DNA of 14,981 nucleotides, taken from positions 1 to 14,981 of the forward strand of contig PMMB01000313.1 of NCBI GenBank assembly GCA_003165495.1. Direction: 5' to 3'. Under the pieces are notes generated by a model that saw only the letters and a program-made list of their open reading frames with translations, had not been told where the DNA came from and did not search any database. Source of the stretch: Gammaproteobacteria bacterium. Its GTDB lineage: Bacteria > Pseudomonadota > Gammaproteobacteria > Steroidobacterales > Steroidobacteraceae. This document shows, in pieces, positions 7,766 through 14,319 of the stretch. The position numbers were made by a program, and so were the translations under genes. Positions within the stretch are counted from its first letter, which is position 1, and each line of letters starts with the position of its first letter.

Positions 7766-8899
7766 TCAGCCAACCGCCGTGCGCTTTTTCTTGTCGGCAT
7801 CGTCGAAGGGCAAAGTATGCGCCGTCGCGGGGCCTTTGAGGTTTTTGCCGCGTATCTCAAGCCGTGTTCCATGGACCGCGACGGGGACATCGAGCCGCGC
7901 GATGGCCATGGACTTGTGGGTCAGGGTCGACACCATGGCGCAGGTGACGACGCCCACTTTTTTGTCGCCGGAATACACGAGATCGCCCATGTCCGCGGGC
8001 GCCTTGCCGTCCACCAGCAAACCGAAGATTTTGAAGCGTTCCTTTCCCTTCAAACGGGCATGGGCGTCCGCGCCGTTGAAGTCGTTCTTTCCCGGACTCA
8101 CGGTGAAATCGAGGCCGAGTTCCCAGAGACTGTCGCCGGGCGGATCCTTATCGAAGGGATACATTTGGGACATGTCGTACGGATAAAACAGCAGAGAACT
8201 TTCGACCCTCAAGTAGTCCAGAGTCGTGAAGCAGGTGGGAATGATGCCGAGCGGTTTGCCCTCGCTCAGGATGGTGTCCCAGACGAGACCGGCGTCCTCG
8301 CCCTTGCAAAAGATCTCGTAGCCGCGCTCACCGGTGTAGCCGGTTCGAGAAATCGTGACGGGCCGGCCGAACAAGGTCGCCGGAATGTGATGAAAATATT
8401 TGAGATCGCGGATGCCGGGAACATGCTTTGCGAGAAATTCAACCGCCACCGGGCCTTGCAGAGACAGATCGTGCAGATCATCGTCGACGATCATCGTGGC
8501 GTTGCGGCCGAGCACATATTTCGTCAAGGTCTCATGACCCGCGCCGCTGCCGTGCACCACCATCCAGGAATTGGGGCCCATCCGATACAGGATGCAGTCT
8601 TCGATGAAATGGCCGGCCTCGTTCAACATGCAGGCATAGGCTGATTTTCCCGGATAAATCTTGGTGACGTCGCGCGACGTAGCATAATTCAACACAGCGG
8701 AGGCATGCGGCCCGACGAGATGCAGCTTTTTCAGTCCCGACACGTCCATGAGCCCCGCCTTCGTGCGGATGGCCACGTGATCCTGGGCCACGTCTTTCGC
8801 GTAGGTCCACGCGGTACCCATGCCATTCCAATCCTCGAGCTTCGATCCGAGCGCCCGATGCCGATCGGCCAAAACCGAGGTACGCCAGCTAAGTGCCAT
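7766..8899 (-). CDS. GcvT-like tetrahydrofolate-binding subunit of the N-demethylase
   Basis: 377 residues of the aminomethyltransferase (GcvT) fold. Visible family marks are the folate/catalytic stretch MLNEAGHFIEDCILYR (91-106), which keeps an acidic pair (E100, D101) where glycine-cleavage T-proteins have DD. The signature SRTGYTGERGYEIF (184-197) and LDYLRVESSLLFYPYD (227-242, matching the xLRxE-xxxxLYGxD block) are also present, followed by a C-terminal barrel. There is no gcvH or gcvP nearby. Instead the gene sits directly after the DUF3445 heme gene, as the folate subunit does in HODM/dimethylamine monooxygenase clusters, where it takes up the formaldehyde-level C1 unit as methylene-tetrahydrofolate. 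The start ATG (8897-8899) has a strong GGAGG (8906-8910) with 6-nt spacing. The stop is 1 nt from the aldehyde dehydrogenase start. Alternative: a free-standing folate-dependent demethylase of the DmdA/LigM type, less likely in this context. Confidence 0.88.
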   Translation of the reverse strand: MALSWRTSVLADRHRALGSKLEDWNGMGTAWTYAKDVAQDHVAIRTKAGLMDVSGLKKLHLVGPHASAVLNYATSRDVTKIYPGKSAYACMLNEAGHFIEDCILYRMGPNSWMVVHGSGAGHETLTKYVLGRNATMIVDDDLHDLSLQGPVAVEFLAKHVPGIRDLKYFHHIPATLFGRPVTISRTGYTGERGYEIFCKGEDAGLVWDTILSEGKPLGIIPTCFTTLDYLRVESSLLFYPYDMSQMYPFDKDPPGDSLWELGLDFTVSPGKNDFNGADAHARLKGKERFKIFGLLVDGKAPADMGDLVYSGDKKVGVVTCAMVSTLTHKSMAIARLDVPVAVHGTRLEIRGKNLKGPATAHTLPFDDADKKKRTAVG

Positions 8900-8905
8900 A
8901 AAAAG

Positions 8906-8910
8906 CCTCC
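8906..8910 (-). promoter_or_regulatory. Strong ribosome binding site GGAGG for the GcvT-like gene
   Basis: A perfect GGAGG lies in the 23-nt gap after the DUF3445 gene, 6 nt before the ATG at 8899. It is one of the best Shine-Dalgarno matches in the run, so the folate subunit is probably initiated independently rather than only by coupling. Confidence 0.8.
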
Positions 8911-8922
8911 AGAGTGTGTCAT

Positions 8923-9966
8923 TTATTCAGGTGCGGTGCCCGGGGTGGTGGGTGAGCCGTCATCGAAAGGCGCCAGCCATTCCACGGCCGCGTCCCGATA
9001 ACGCGTCAAACCCTTGTAGTCGACCAGCGCGGGGTGCAAATCCTTCAAGACCCGGTGCACGCGGCGCGCCCATTTCGGCACGGTCGCCAACTCTCGCAAG
9101 CTTACAAGATAACAACGAATGCCGAAAACGATGGCATTGCTGCGCGGCAGCCGCCACAGCCCCTGCAACTCCACGCGCAGGTGCACGAGATCGCCGGCAT
9201 TCTGCGCCGTCACCGTGGCGCGGTCCGTCCCCCACTGCGGATAGTTTTCGGGCGACGTATCGAGACGAGGATGGATGGTCATGGTCCAATTCAGGCGCCG
9301 CACGGGCTGACCCAGCCGCAGATTGAGCAAGAATTTCAGCGCTCGATCGAACACCCCGAGTTCATGGGCGAGCGGCACGGGTCCGTGCCATTCCTTGAAC
9401 GTCATGCCTAAGTCGAAGTCCAAGGACCAGTCGGCCTGAGTCGTCACCATCCCGGCCTCGGTCCACAGATCTCCCTCGCGCTGATCCATGACCACGAAGT
9501 CGCCCTGCGCCTGGCGCGTGATGTAGTCGAGGGGTTGCCGCGGCAGGGTGGCCGTATCGCCGAAAGTGAAATGCTGATCGATCTGCAATGGTCGATTGAT
9601 CCAATGCCAGCGATTTCCCTGCTTGGCCAGCGAGAAGTGCGTGGGATAGTCCCTGGCCAACGATTCCATGATCAGTTCCAGGCAATCCCACTGCGAACTC
9701 ATCATGTGGGGCAGGGCCTGGTATCGCAGCGGTTCCGCGGCGAGCACGATGGCCCGCTCGCGGCATTCGGCGACGTAGTGCTCGTCGACGTCGAAGGCAA
9801 ATTCCGTGACCGAACCGGGCGGTCCCGGCAGATGCGGTTCGATGTTCACCGAATACATATAGCTGTCTTCGGAAAAGGGCAGCGGAAATCGGCGAATCGC
9901 CCGCGCACTATTGCGATAGCTGAAGTCGTCGCGGAAGGTCTCGTGCAGGTTGAATACGGCGCTCAT
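8923..9966 (-). CDS. DUF3445 heme-dependent oxidative N-demethylase, catalytic heme subunit
   Basis: 347 residues, matching the DUF3445/HODM alpha family in length and motif order. An N-terminal RRFPLPFSEDSYMYSVNIEP stretch (25-44) is followed by the DFVVMDQREGDLWTEAG block (156-172), VTTQADWSLDFDLGMTFKEW and HGPVP (174-198), RRLNWTM (223-229), and LRVELQGLWRLPRSNAIVFG then IRCYLVSL (263-290), the most diagnostic part. In the characterised Pseudomonas enzyme this subunit uses a PAS-like fold to bind heme b and oxidatively removes a methyl group from a secondary amine. The neighbours supply the other three expected proteins: reductase, small subunit and folate subunit. The start ATG (9964-9966) has only a weak GGGG upstream, but its A-T-G overlaps the stop of a 21-codon leader ORF (ATGA), suggesting coupled initiation. 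The substrate need not be dimethylamine. The family assignment is firm; the substrate is open. Confidence 0.92.
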   Translation of the reverse strand: MSAVFNLHETFRDDFSYRNSARAIRRFPLPFSEDSYMYSVNIEPHLPGPPGSVTEFAFDVDEHYVAECRERAIVLAAEPLRYQALPHMMSSQWDCLELIMESLARDYPTHFSLAKQGNRWHWINRPLQIDQHFTFGDTATLPRQPLDYITRQAQGDFVVMDQREGDLWTEAGMVTTQADWSLDFDLGMTFKEWHGPVPLAHELGVFDRALKFLLNLRLGQPVRRLNWTMTIHPRLDTSPENYPQWGTDRATVTAQNAGDLVHLRVELQGLWRLPRSNAIVFGIRCYLVSLRELATVPKWARRVHRVLKDLHPALVDYKGLTRYRDAAVEWLAPFDDGSPTTPGTAPE

Positions 9967-10028
9967 GCGACCCCGTCAGTGCAGCGGCGCGAAGCGCGCC
10001 GAGTAAGAGCTTGCTTGCCGACATTCAT
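9963..10028 (-). CDS. Candidate 21-codon leader ORF coupled to the heme-subunit gene
   Basis: ATG at 10026-10028 opens a 21-residue frame (MNVGKQALTRRASRRCTDGVA) ending in TGA at 9963-9965, which overlaps the DUF3445 start codon as ATGA. It has an AGGAG (10035-10039) at 6-nt spacing, far better than the weak site directly before the DUF3445 gene. The peptide is basic, resembles no family I know, and contains the hairpin at 9985-10001. It is probably a translated leader that delivers ribosomes to the heme-subunit start. It could also be an N-terminal remnant put out of frame by an indel. Expression is not proven by sequence. Confidence 0.5.
   Translation of the reverse strand: MNVGKQALTRRASRRCTDGVA
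9985..10001 (-). other. GC-rich hairpin inside the leader ORF
   Basis: A 7-bp perfect stem (9985-9991 with 9995-10001) has a 3-nt CTT loop on the coding strand, the loop and its neighbours reading CGCTTCG. No T-run follows it, so it is not a typical terminator. It lies 19-36 nt before the heme-subunit start and could hide that start unless a ribosome translates the leader ORF. Confidence 0.5.
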
Positions 10029-10034
10029 AGTTCG

Positions 10035-10039
10035 CTCCT
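10035..10039 (-). promoter_or_regulatory. AGGAG ribosome binding site overlapping the reductase stop codon
   Basis: The AGGAG shares two bases with the reductase TAG stop (10038-10040) and is 6 nt before the leader-ORF ATG at 10028. A ribosome ending the reductase is thus positioned to start the leader ORF. Confidence 0.6.
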
Positions 10040-11000
10040 ATAGGTCAAGCACCAGGCGCTTGCAGTGCGCCCGCGATACGCAGGGCATGATGCTGTTGCC
10101 CTTGGCCTTATCCGCTTCCGAAAGAAAATGATCGTTATGTATCAAATCGCCGTCGAGTTCCAGCACGCGCGTATGACAAAAGCCGCAGACACCGCCGCGG
10201 CAAAGATAGGGCACTTCGACGCCGGCTGCCTCGATGCTTTCCAGCAGGCTTTGGTCGGGGGGGACCTGCACGCTGATCTTCGATCGGGCGAGGAACACCT
10301 CGAAGGCGTCGCCGACCGGCGGCGCGCTGAATTGCTCCCAATGAATATGGCTGTCGGGCCAACCGCAAGCCTTTGCGGTGGCGATGACGTGATTGATCAT
10401 GCCGGCCGGCCCGCAGACGTACACATGGGTGCCCAACGGTTGAGTCGCCAGCAGCGTCTCGAAGCCAATCATCTGTCCTTCACTGTCATAGTACGTGTGA
10501 AGCCTATCGCCTTCGCGCCGCCGCAAGCGCTCCAGAAACGCGGCGTGTTCGGCCGAGCGAACCGAGTAATGCAGCTCATAGGGTACGCCGCCGCCGTGCA
10601 AGTCCTCGAGCTGCGCGAGAATGGGCGTAATACCGATGCCGCCGGCGATCAACACATGCTTGCGGGCGATCTTGTCGAGGCCGAACAGATTCACCGGATG
10701 CGCGATTTCCAAACGGCTGCCGATCACAACCCTGTCGTGCATGAAATGCGAGCCGCCGCGGCTTTCTTCCATCCGCCGGACACCGATCTCATAGGTGTCG
10801 AGCTGCTGCGGCGAACCCAGCAATGAATACGGATTCTTGTGGATACGATCCGCGCCCTGCATCACGACGATGATGTGCGAGCCGCCGGAAAATACCGGCA
10901 GGCTCCCGCCCGCTACGGCTGCCAGCTTGAAGTGCTTGATCTGCGGCGTCACCTGCTCGATGCCGATGACTTCGACGGCAATGGTCTGCGCGTCGTTCAC
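10038..11000 (-). CDS. FMN/2Fe-2S NAD(P)H reductase subunit of the N-demethylase
   Basis: 320 residues with phthalate-dioxygenase-reductase domain order. First comes a flavin-binding barrel with NPYSLLG (56-62), the equivalent of the R-x-Y-S flavin motif. Next is an NAD(P)-binding domain with HVLIAGGIGITPILAQLEDL (115-134) and YVCGPAGMI (194-202). A C-terminal plant-type ferredoxin domain has C267, C272, C275 and C307 (C-x4-C-x2-C-x31-C). Vanillate-demethylase reductase (VanB) has the same layout, but no Rieske oxygenase is present, and the partner here is the DUF3445 heme protein. It should pass electrons from NAD(P)H through FMN to 2Fe-2S to heme. The GTG at 10998-11000 overlaps the upstream gene's TGA as GTGA and gives the family's usual length. 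The longer frame to 11204 adds 68 residues of low-complexity arginine-rich sequence lying in the neighbouring gene, and is rejected. Confidence 0.92.
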   Translation of the reverse strand: MNDAQTIAVEVIGIEQVTPQIKHFKLAAVAGGSLPVFSGGSHIIVVMQGADRIHKNPYSLLGSPQQLDTYEIGVRRMEESRGGSHFMHDRVVIGSRLEIAHPVNLFGLDKIARKHVLIAGGIGITPILAQLEDLHGGGVPYELHYSVRSAEHAAFLERLRRREGDRLHTYYDSEGQMIGFETLLATQPLGTHVYVCGPAGMINHVIATAKACGWPDSHIHWEQFSAPPVGDAFEVFLARSKISVQVPPDQSLLESIEAAGVEVPYLCRGGVCGFCHTRVLELDGDLIHNDHFLSEADKAKGNSIMPCVSRAHCKRLVLDL

Positions 11001-11611
11001 AGGAACATCTCTTTGAGCGGCGGCAACTCGCCCGGCGCTTCGGCGTCCACCATGACTCCCATGTAGGCGGCCAGGCGACGTGAATAGTGGTCGCGCACCA
11101 GCAGCCATCGCCCGCACCCGACGCAGCTTGCGATATTCGTTCGCACATTCTCCGTGGTGGCCCGGCAATGAATACAGTAGACGCGCCGCGCCGAGGTGCC
11201 GCACTCCTCGGCGCGAATCTCATCCTTGTTGAGATTGAATTCGAGCGCGATCTTCATGGCGAGACCGATGAAGCTTTCGGTTCCCGCCACATAGAGGCGG
11301 GTACCCATGAGGGATCTTGCAAGTGTGGATCTGAATTCCTCGAGCAGCGCCGGCGTGCCGGGGAATGTCTGCGCGTTGCCGACCGCCGCGGCCCTGAATC
11401 GTTCGATTTCCGGTGTCGCGCTGCCGCCATCGGGCACGTACAGCACTCGCGTGTTCTTCAAGACTCTCGCCGCGGCCGATTGCATCTCGAATATCACTCG
11501 CAGCAGGGGCGCGGCGCCGACGCCCATTCCGAGCATCAAATGGTAGCGGCCGCGCGTGTCCGCTTGCAGCGGCGCGTAGACGGGCTTGCTCTTGATCCCG
11601 GTGACCAGCAC
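10997..11611 (-). CDS. DmmA-like small subunit of the N-demethylase, zinc-ribbon protein
   Basis: 204 residues from a GTG (11609-11611) placed 2 nt after the permease stop. The C-terminal part has C146-x2-C149 and C163-x2-C166, a zinc-ribbon pattern, embedded in the YCIHC ... SCVGCGRWLLVRDHYS context typical of the small subunit of dimethylamine monooxygenase/HODM clusters (DmmA family). The N-terminal part reads like a worn NAD-binding half of a ferredoxin reductase: YHLMLGMGVGAAPLLRVI (23-40) and GTRLYVAGTESFIGLAMKIA (103-122) parallel the neighbouring reductase. Its exact job is not well known; it is likely a structural or electron-transfer component of the complex. The overlap with the reductase start (GTGA) indicates coupled synthesis. 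Family membership is confident from position plus cysteine pattern. The Rossmann-like relation is my own alignment by eye. Confidence 0.82.
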   Translation of the reverse strand: MLVTGIKSKPVYAPLQADTRGRYHLMLGMGVGAAPLLRVIFEMQSAAARVLKNTRVLYVPDGGSATPEIERFRAAAVGNAQTFPGTPALLEEFRSTLARSLMGTRLYVAGTESFIGLAMKIALEFNLNKDEIRAEECGTSARRVYCIHCRATTENVRTNIASCVGCGRWLLVRDHYSRRLAAYMGVMVDAEAPGELPPLKEMFL

Positions 11612-11613
11612 GG

Positions 11614-13293
11614 CTAGTACACCGCGAGCCTATGCGTTATGGCGACTACCGCGATTCCCAGCGCCAACACGACGTAGGGCCAGATACCTGCCCGCTTGAC
11701 GATGCGCTCGCCATCCACCATCTCCAAGTCGTCCGCCATCTCGCGCGGAAAGGACCCCTTGTCCTGAACATAGTGGCGGTAGACGAACACGGGCACGATG
11801 AGCGCGGCGAAGATCAGACCGGTCTTGAGAGTTCCGGCGCCGTAGACGTCCGCTCCGAATCCCATGAAGGCGAGATTCGCGAAGGACAACACCGCACCGG
11901 CGGCGAGAATCCAGGTCGGCGCACGCCAGGGTCTCTCCTGCCGCGGGCGGTCCAGCCGGTGAATCCAGCCCGCGTTCAGATTCAGAAAATTGAAGATCAG
12001 ATAGCCGATATTAGCGGCGCCTATGATGAACACCGAATCGGACAGCAGCAGCAGCACCAGGTTGAATCCGAGATTGGTGAGCATGGCGTTCGTCGGTGCG
12101 CCATGGGCGTTCACCTTGGCAAGATATTTCGGCAACCATCCATCCAGCGATGCTTGATAGAGCGTGCGCGAGGAGCCGGCCATGGAAGTCATGAGCGAGA
12201 GCACGAGTGCAAGGATCAACATGATCACCACGATCACGCCGACGAGCCGGCCGGCATGCACCATTTTTGCCATGACGGTCGCGACACCCATGCCGCTATA
12301 GATGTCGGGCGCCAGCATGCCGCCGTACTCCGCGGCAGTGGTTACATTGCCGGCGGCGTCGACAACCGCGGGGTGCACGAGGGTTCCCAGGCCAAGATAG
12401 CCCTGGAACGCGAACGGCACCAGGGTGTAGACCACCACGCACAACAATCCGGAATAGAAAATCGCCTTGAAGGTGTCGGTCTTGGGGTTCTTGAATTCCC
12501 CGGTGTAGCACACTGCGGTTTCGAAACCATAGGTGGACCAGGCCGCGAGGAACATGCCCGCGGCAAACACGGTAATCCCTGCCATATTCCATGTGCCGTC
12601 GGCGACGCGTCCTAAGGCGTCATGCGCCAACGGCGCAAGCGGAAAGAAATTGGCCTTGACGATGTCGCCCGTCAGTATGGGCACGATGCCGATCAGCAGC
12701 AGGGGGATCATCGCCGATATCCCTAAGATCTTCGTGGTATTCGCCGATCGCAGGATACCGCCGTCCTGAATGAACTTGACGGCCAGCAATATGACGGCGC
12801 CGAGCACAAAGACGGCGTTGATGCGCAGACTCAATCCCGTCTTGAGGAACCCGAGATCGAGTAATGTTAGCTGCCAGGTGTTGATATTCGCATCCGGTGC
12901 GAACAAGCCGCTCAATATATAACCGGCGGCGAGCGCCGAGCCGGTCGCCTGCACGGGCGACCAGGCAAACCAGTTGCACCATACGGAGATGGGCGCGACG
13001 AGCTTGCCGTAGCGGACCCAGGCGATCGCCCCATAAATCGATGTGCCGCCCGCTTTATTGGGAAACAACCCTGCGATTTCGGCGTACGTGAAGGATTGAA
13101 TGAAGCCCATCGCGATCGATGCCGTCCAGATGACCCAGGACAGCTTGCCCACGGTCGCCGCCACGGCGCCGATGGAGAACAGCACCAATGGCGGCACGCC
13201 GCTGGCCACCCAGAAAGCTCCGGTCCAATCGATGCCGCGCTCCAGGCCCTTGGCGCCGGTATCCCCCGCGGCAACTTCGGCTGTGACACTCAT
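11614..13293 (-). CDS. APC-superfamily amino acid/amine permease of the N-demethylase operon
   Basis: 559 residues with about 12 membrane segments (first at 27-48, last at 537-554). APC marks include SFTYAEIAGLFPNKAGGTSI (67-86), the E-x-x-x-x-x-P-x-x-x-G-G signature, and YGFETAVCYTGEFKNPKTDT (255-274), the segment-6 region with the conserved E and KNP. A long loop at about 301-345 precedes MVHAGRLVGVIVVIM, and S/T-R-TLYQASLDGWLP (375-388) is the usual segment-8 end. The ATG at 13291-13293 has GGAG 8 nt upstream. It lies between the ETF genes and the demethylase subunits and only 2 nt from the small-subunit gene, so it very likely brings the methylated amine into the cytoplasm. That substrate assignment is inferred from position. 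It is clearly a different APC subtype from the partial permease at 1-686. Confidence 0.9.
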   Translation of the reverse strand: MSVTAEVAAGDTGAKGLERGIDWTGAFWVASGVPPLVLFSIGAVAATVGKLSWVIWTASIAMGFIQSFTYAEIAGLFPNKAGGTSIYGAIAWVRYGKLVAPISVWCNWFAWSPVQATGSALAAGYILSGLFAPDANINTWQLTLLDLGFLKTGLSLRINAVFVLGAVILLAVKFIQDGGILRSANTTKILGISAMIPLLLIGIVPILTGDIVKANFFPLAPLAHDALGRVADGTWNMAGITVFAAGMFLAAWSTYGFETAVCYTGEFKNPKTDTFKAIFYSGLLCVVVYTLVPFAFQGYLGLGTLVHPAVVDAAGNVTTAAEYGGMLAPDIYSGMGVATVMAKMVHAGRLVGVIVVIMLILALVLSLMTSMAGSSRTLYQASLDGWLPKYLAKVNAHGAPTNAMLTNLGFNLVLLLLSDSVFIIGAANIGYLIFNFLNLNAGWIHRLDRPRQERPWRAPTWILAAGAVLSFANLAFMGFGADVYGAGTLKTGLIFAALIVPVFVYRHYVQDKGSFPREMADDLEMVDGERIVKRAGIWPYVVLALGIAVVAITHRLAVY

Positions 13294-13318
13294 GTTATGC
13301 GCTCCATGCAGGGTTCAA

Positions 13319-13337
13319 CGGGGTCGAAGCGACCCCG
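13319..13337 (-). other. GC-rich hairpin between etfA and the permease gene
   Basis: An 8-bp perfect stem (13319-13326 with 13330-13337) has a 3-nt loop, reading CGCTTCG across the loop on the coding strand. It sits 25 bp past the etfA stop in the 69-bp gap before the permease. On the minus strand only TT follows, so it is a poor intrinsic terminator. It may be an mRNA processing or stability element that sets separate levels for etfBA and the demethylase genes. Confidence 0.5.
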
Positions 13338-13362
13338 CCCGAGAGTATTTAAGTTAATACAC

Positions 13363-14319
13363 TCAAAACAAACGGCGCAATTCATCGGCAATCTCAAAGA
13401 TGTCTCCCACAATGCCATATTTAGCCACTCCAAAAATCGATGCTTCTGCGTCACTGTTGACGGCGACGATGGTGCTGACGTGTTTCATGCCCGCGAGGTG
13501 TTGGATTGCGCCGGAGACACCCATGGCGATGTAAAGCTTGCAGGCGCTCGCCGTCTTGCCGGACTGACCGACCTGGCGGCTCTTCGGCAGCCAGCCCGCG
13601 TCCGCGATGGGCCGCGAACAACCCAGCGTCGCGCCAATGGCATCCGCCAACTCGCGAAATTGCGGCACCTTGGCCTCATCGCCGATGCCGCGGCCGATGG
13701 CCAGAATGAATTCTGCGGCCGCCATGTCGACATCATCGCCGGCGCTCAATTCAATGAATTCGCGGGCCGCGGCGCGGCTCGCTACCTGCGGCGCGTCGAA
13801 AGCCGTTACTCGCGGAGCGGGGGCTTGTTCCGGGGCCTTGAACACATTGCCGCGAATCGCAAGCAGCACCGTGCTGCGGCCGGGGAAGTCCATTTCGACA
13901 TTGACCTTCTGACCGTAACCGCCGCGCGTCGCAACGATCTCGCCGTCGATGCGCGCTGCGTTGAACACATCCGTGGCGAACCCCAGCCCAAGGCGTGTCG
14001 CGAGCGCCGCCGCAAACCCAAACGAATCGACACTGTGCGCGGTCAATATTACGTCCGGAGTTCGCGCGGCGATCAACGCGCCCACGGCAGATTCGAATGT
14101 GTCCGGGTCGAACTCAGGCGAAGCGACCTTCACGGTCACGATCTCATCGACCCCCACCACGCTCAGCGCTTTGACAAAGCTTTCCGGCGCCTTCCCTAAG
14201 ATGGCGACGGAGACTTCCTCTCCCGGGCGGCGTAACGCTTGCGCCGTGCTAACGAGTTCCAGCGATACGGGACGCAGTTCCCCGCGCCGCTGCTCGGCAA
14301 TGACGACGATGCCGCTCAT
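13363..14319 (-). CDS. etfA: Electron transfer flavoprotein alpha subunit
   Basis: 318 residues, normal for EtfA. The N-terminal domain is Rossmann-like (SGIVVIAEQRRGELRPVSLE at 2-21; DVILTAHSVDSFGFAAALATRL at 89-110). The C-terminal FAD domain begins near 195 and includes GCSRPIADAGWLP (233-245), RQVGQSGK (248-255), and the EtfA signature from LYIAMGVSGAIQHLAGM through the AVN at 286-288. It ends with the DAEASIFGVAKYGIVGD block (290-306). ETF carries electrons from flavin dehydrogenases (for example dimethylglycine/sarcosine-type or acyl-CoA type) to ETF:quinone oxidoreductase. The ATG overlaps the etfB stop as ATGA. A small oddity is KTASACKLYIA (255-265), where most EtfA proteins have K-T-V-x-P-x-LYIA. 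The redox partner is not in the window. Confidence 0.94.
   Translation of the reverse strand: MSGIVVIAEQRRGELRPVSLELVSTAQALRRPGEEVSVAILGKAPESFVKALSVVGVDEIVTVKVASPEFDPDTFESAVGALIAARTPDVILTAHSVDSFGFAAALATRLGLGFATDVFNAARIDGEIVATRGGYGQKVNVEMDFPGRSTVLLAIRGNVFKAPEQAPAPRVTAFDAPQVASRAAAREFIELSAGDDVDMAAAEFILAIGRGIGDEAKVPQFRELADAIGATLGCSRPIADAGWLPKSRQVGQSGKTASACKLYIAMGVSGAIQHLAGMKHVSTIVAVNSDAEASIFGVAKYGIVGDIFEIADELRRLF

Noticed and set aside
7765..7890. Longer N-terminus for the aldehyde dehydrogenase starting at 7890
   Set aside because: The extra 42 residues are Arg/Ser-rich, unrelated to the family and lie inside the GcvT-like gene. The start at 7764 gives the exact PatD-type length.
7766..8899. 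Glycine cleavage system T-protein (gcvT)
   Set aside because: No gcvH or gcvP is nearby, the acidic pair is ED rather than DD, and the gene sits with the N-demethylase subunits.
10038..11000. VanB-type reductase for a Rieske O-demethylase
   Set aside because: No Rieske oxygenase with its C-x-H and C-x2-H motifs is in the window. The adjacent DUF3445 and zinc-ribbon proteins define an HODM-type complex instead.
11001..11204. Longer N-terminus for the reductase starting at 11204
   Set aside because: The extension is out-of-frame translation of the zinc-ribbon gene. The GTG at 11000 with GTGA overlap gives a normal 320-residue reductase.
13096..14199. 367-codon plus-strand open frame opposite etfA and the permease
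   Set aside because: Composition is Arg/His/Ala-rich with no recognisable domain, and it mirrors well-recognised minus-strand genes. It is a GC-rich shadow frame, like those at 11632-12615, 7472-8644, 6655-7569 and 2385-3197.
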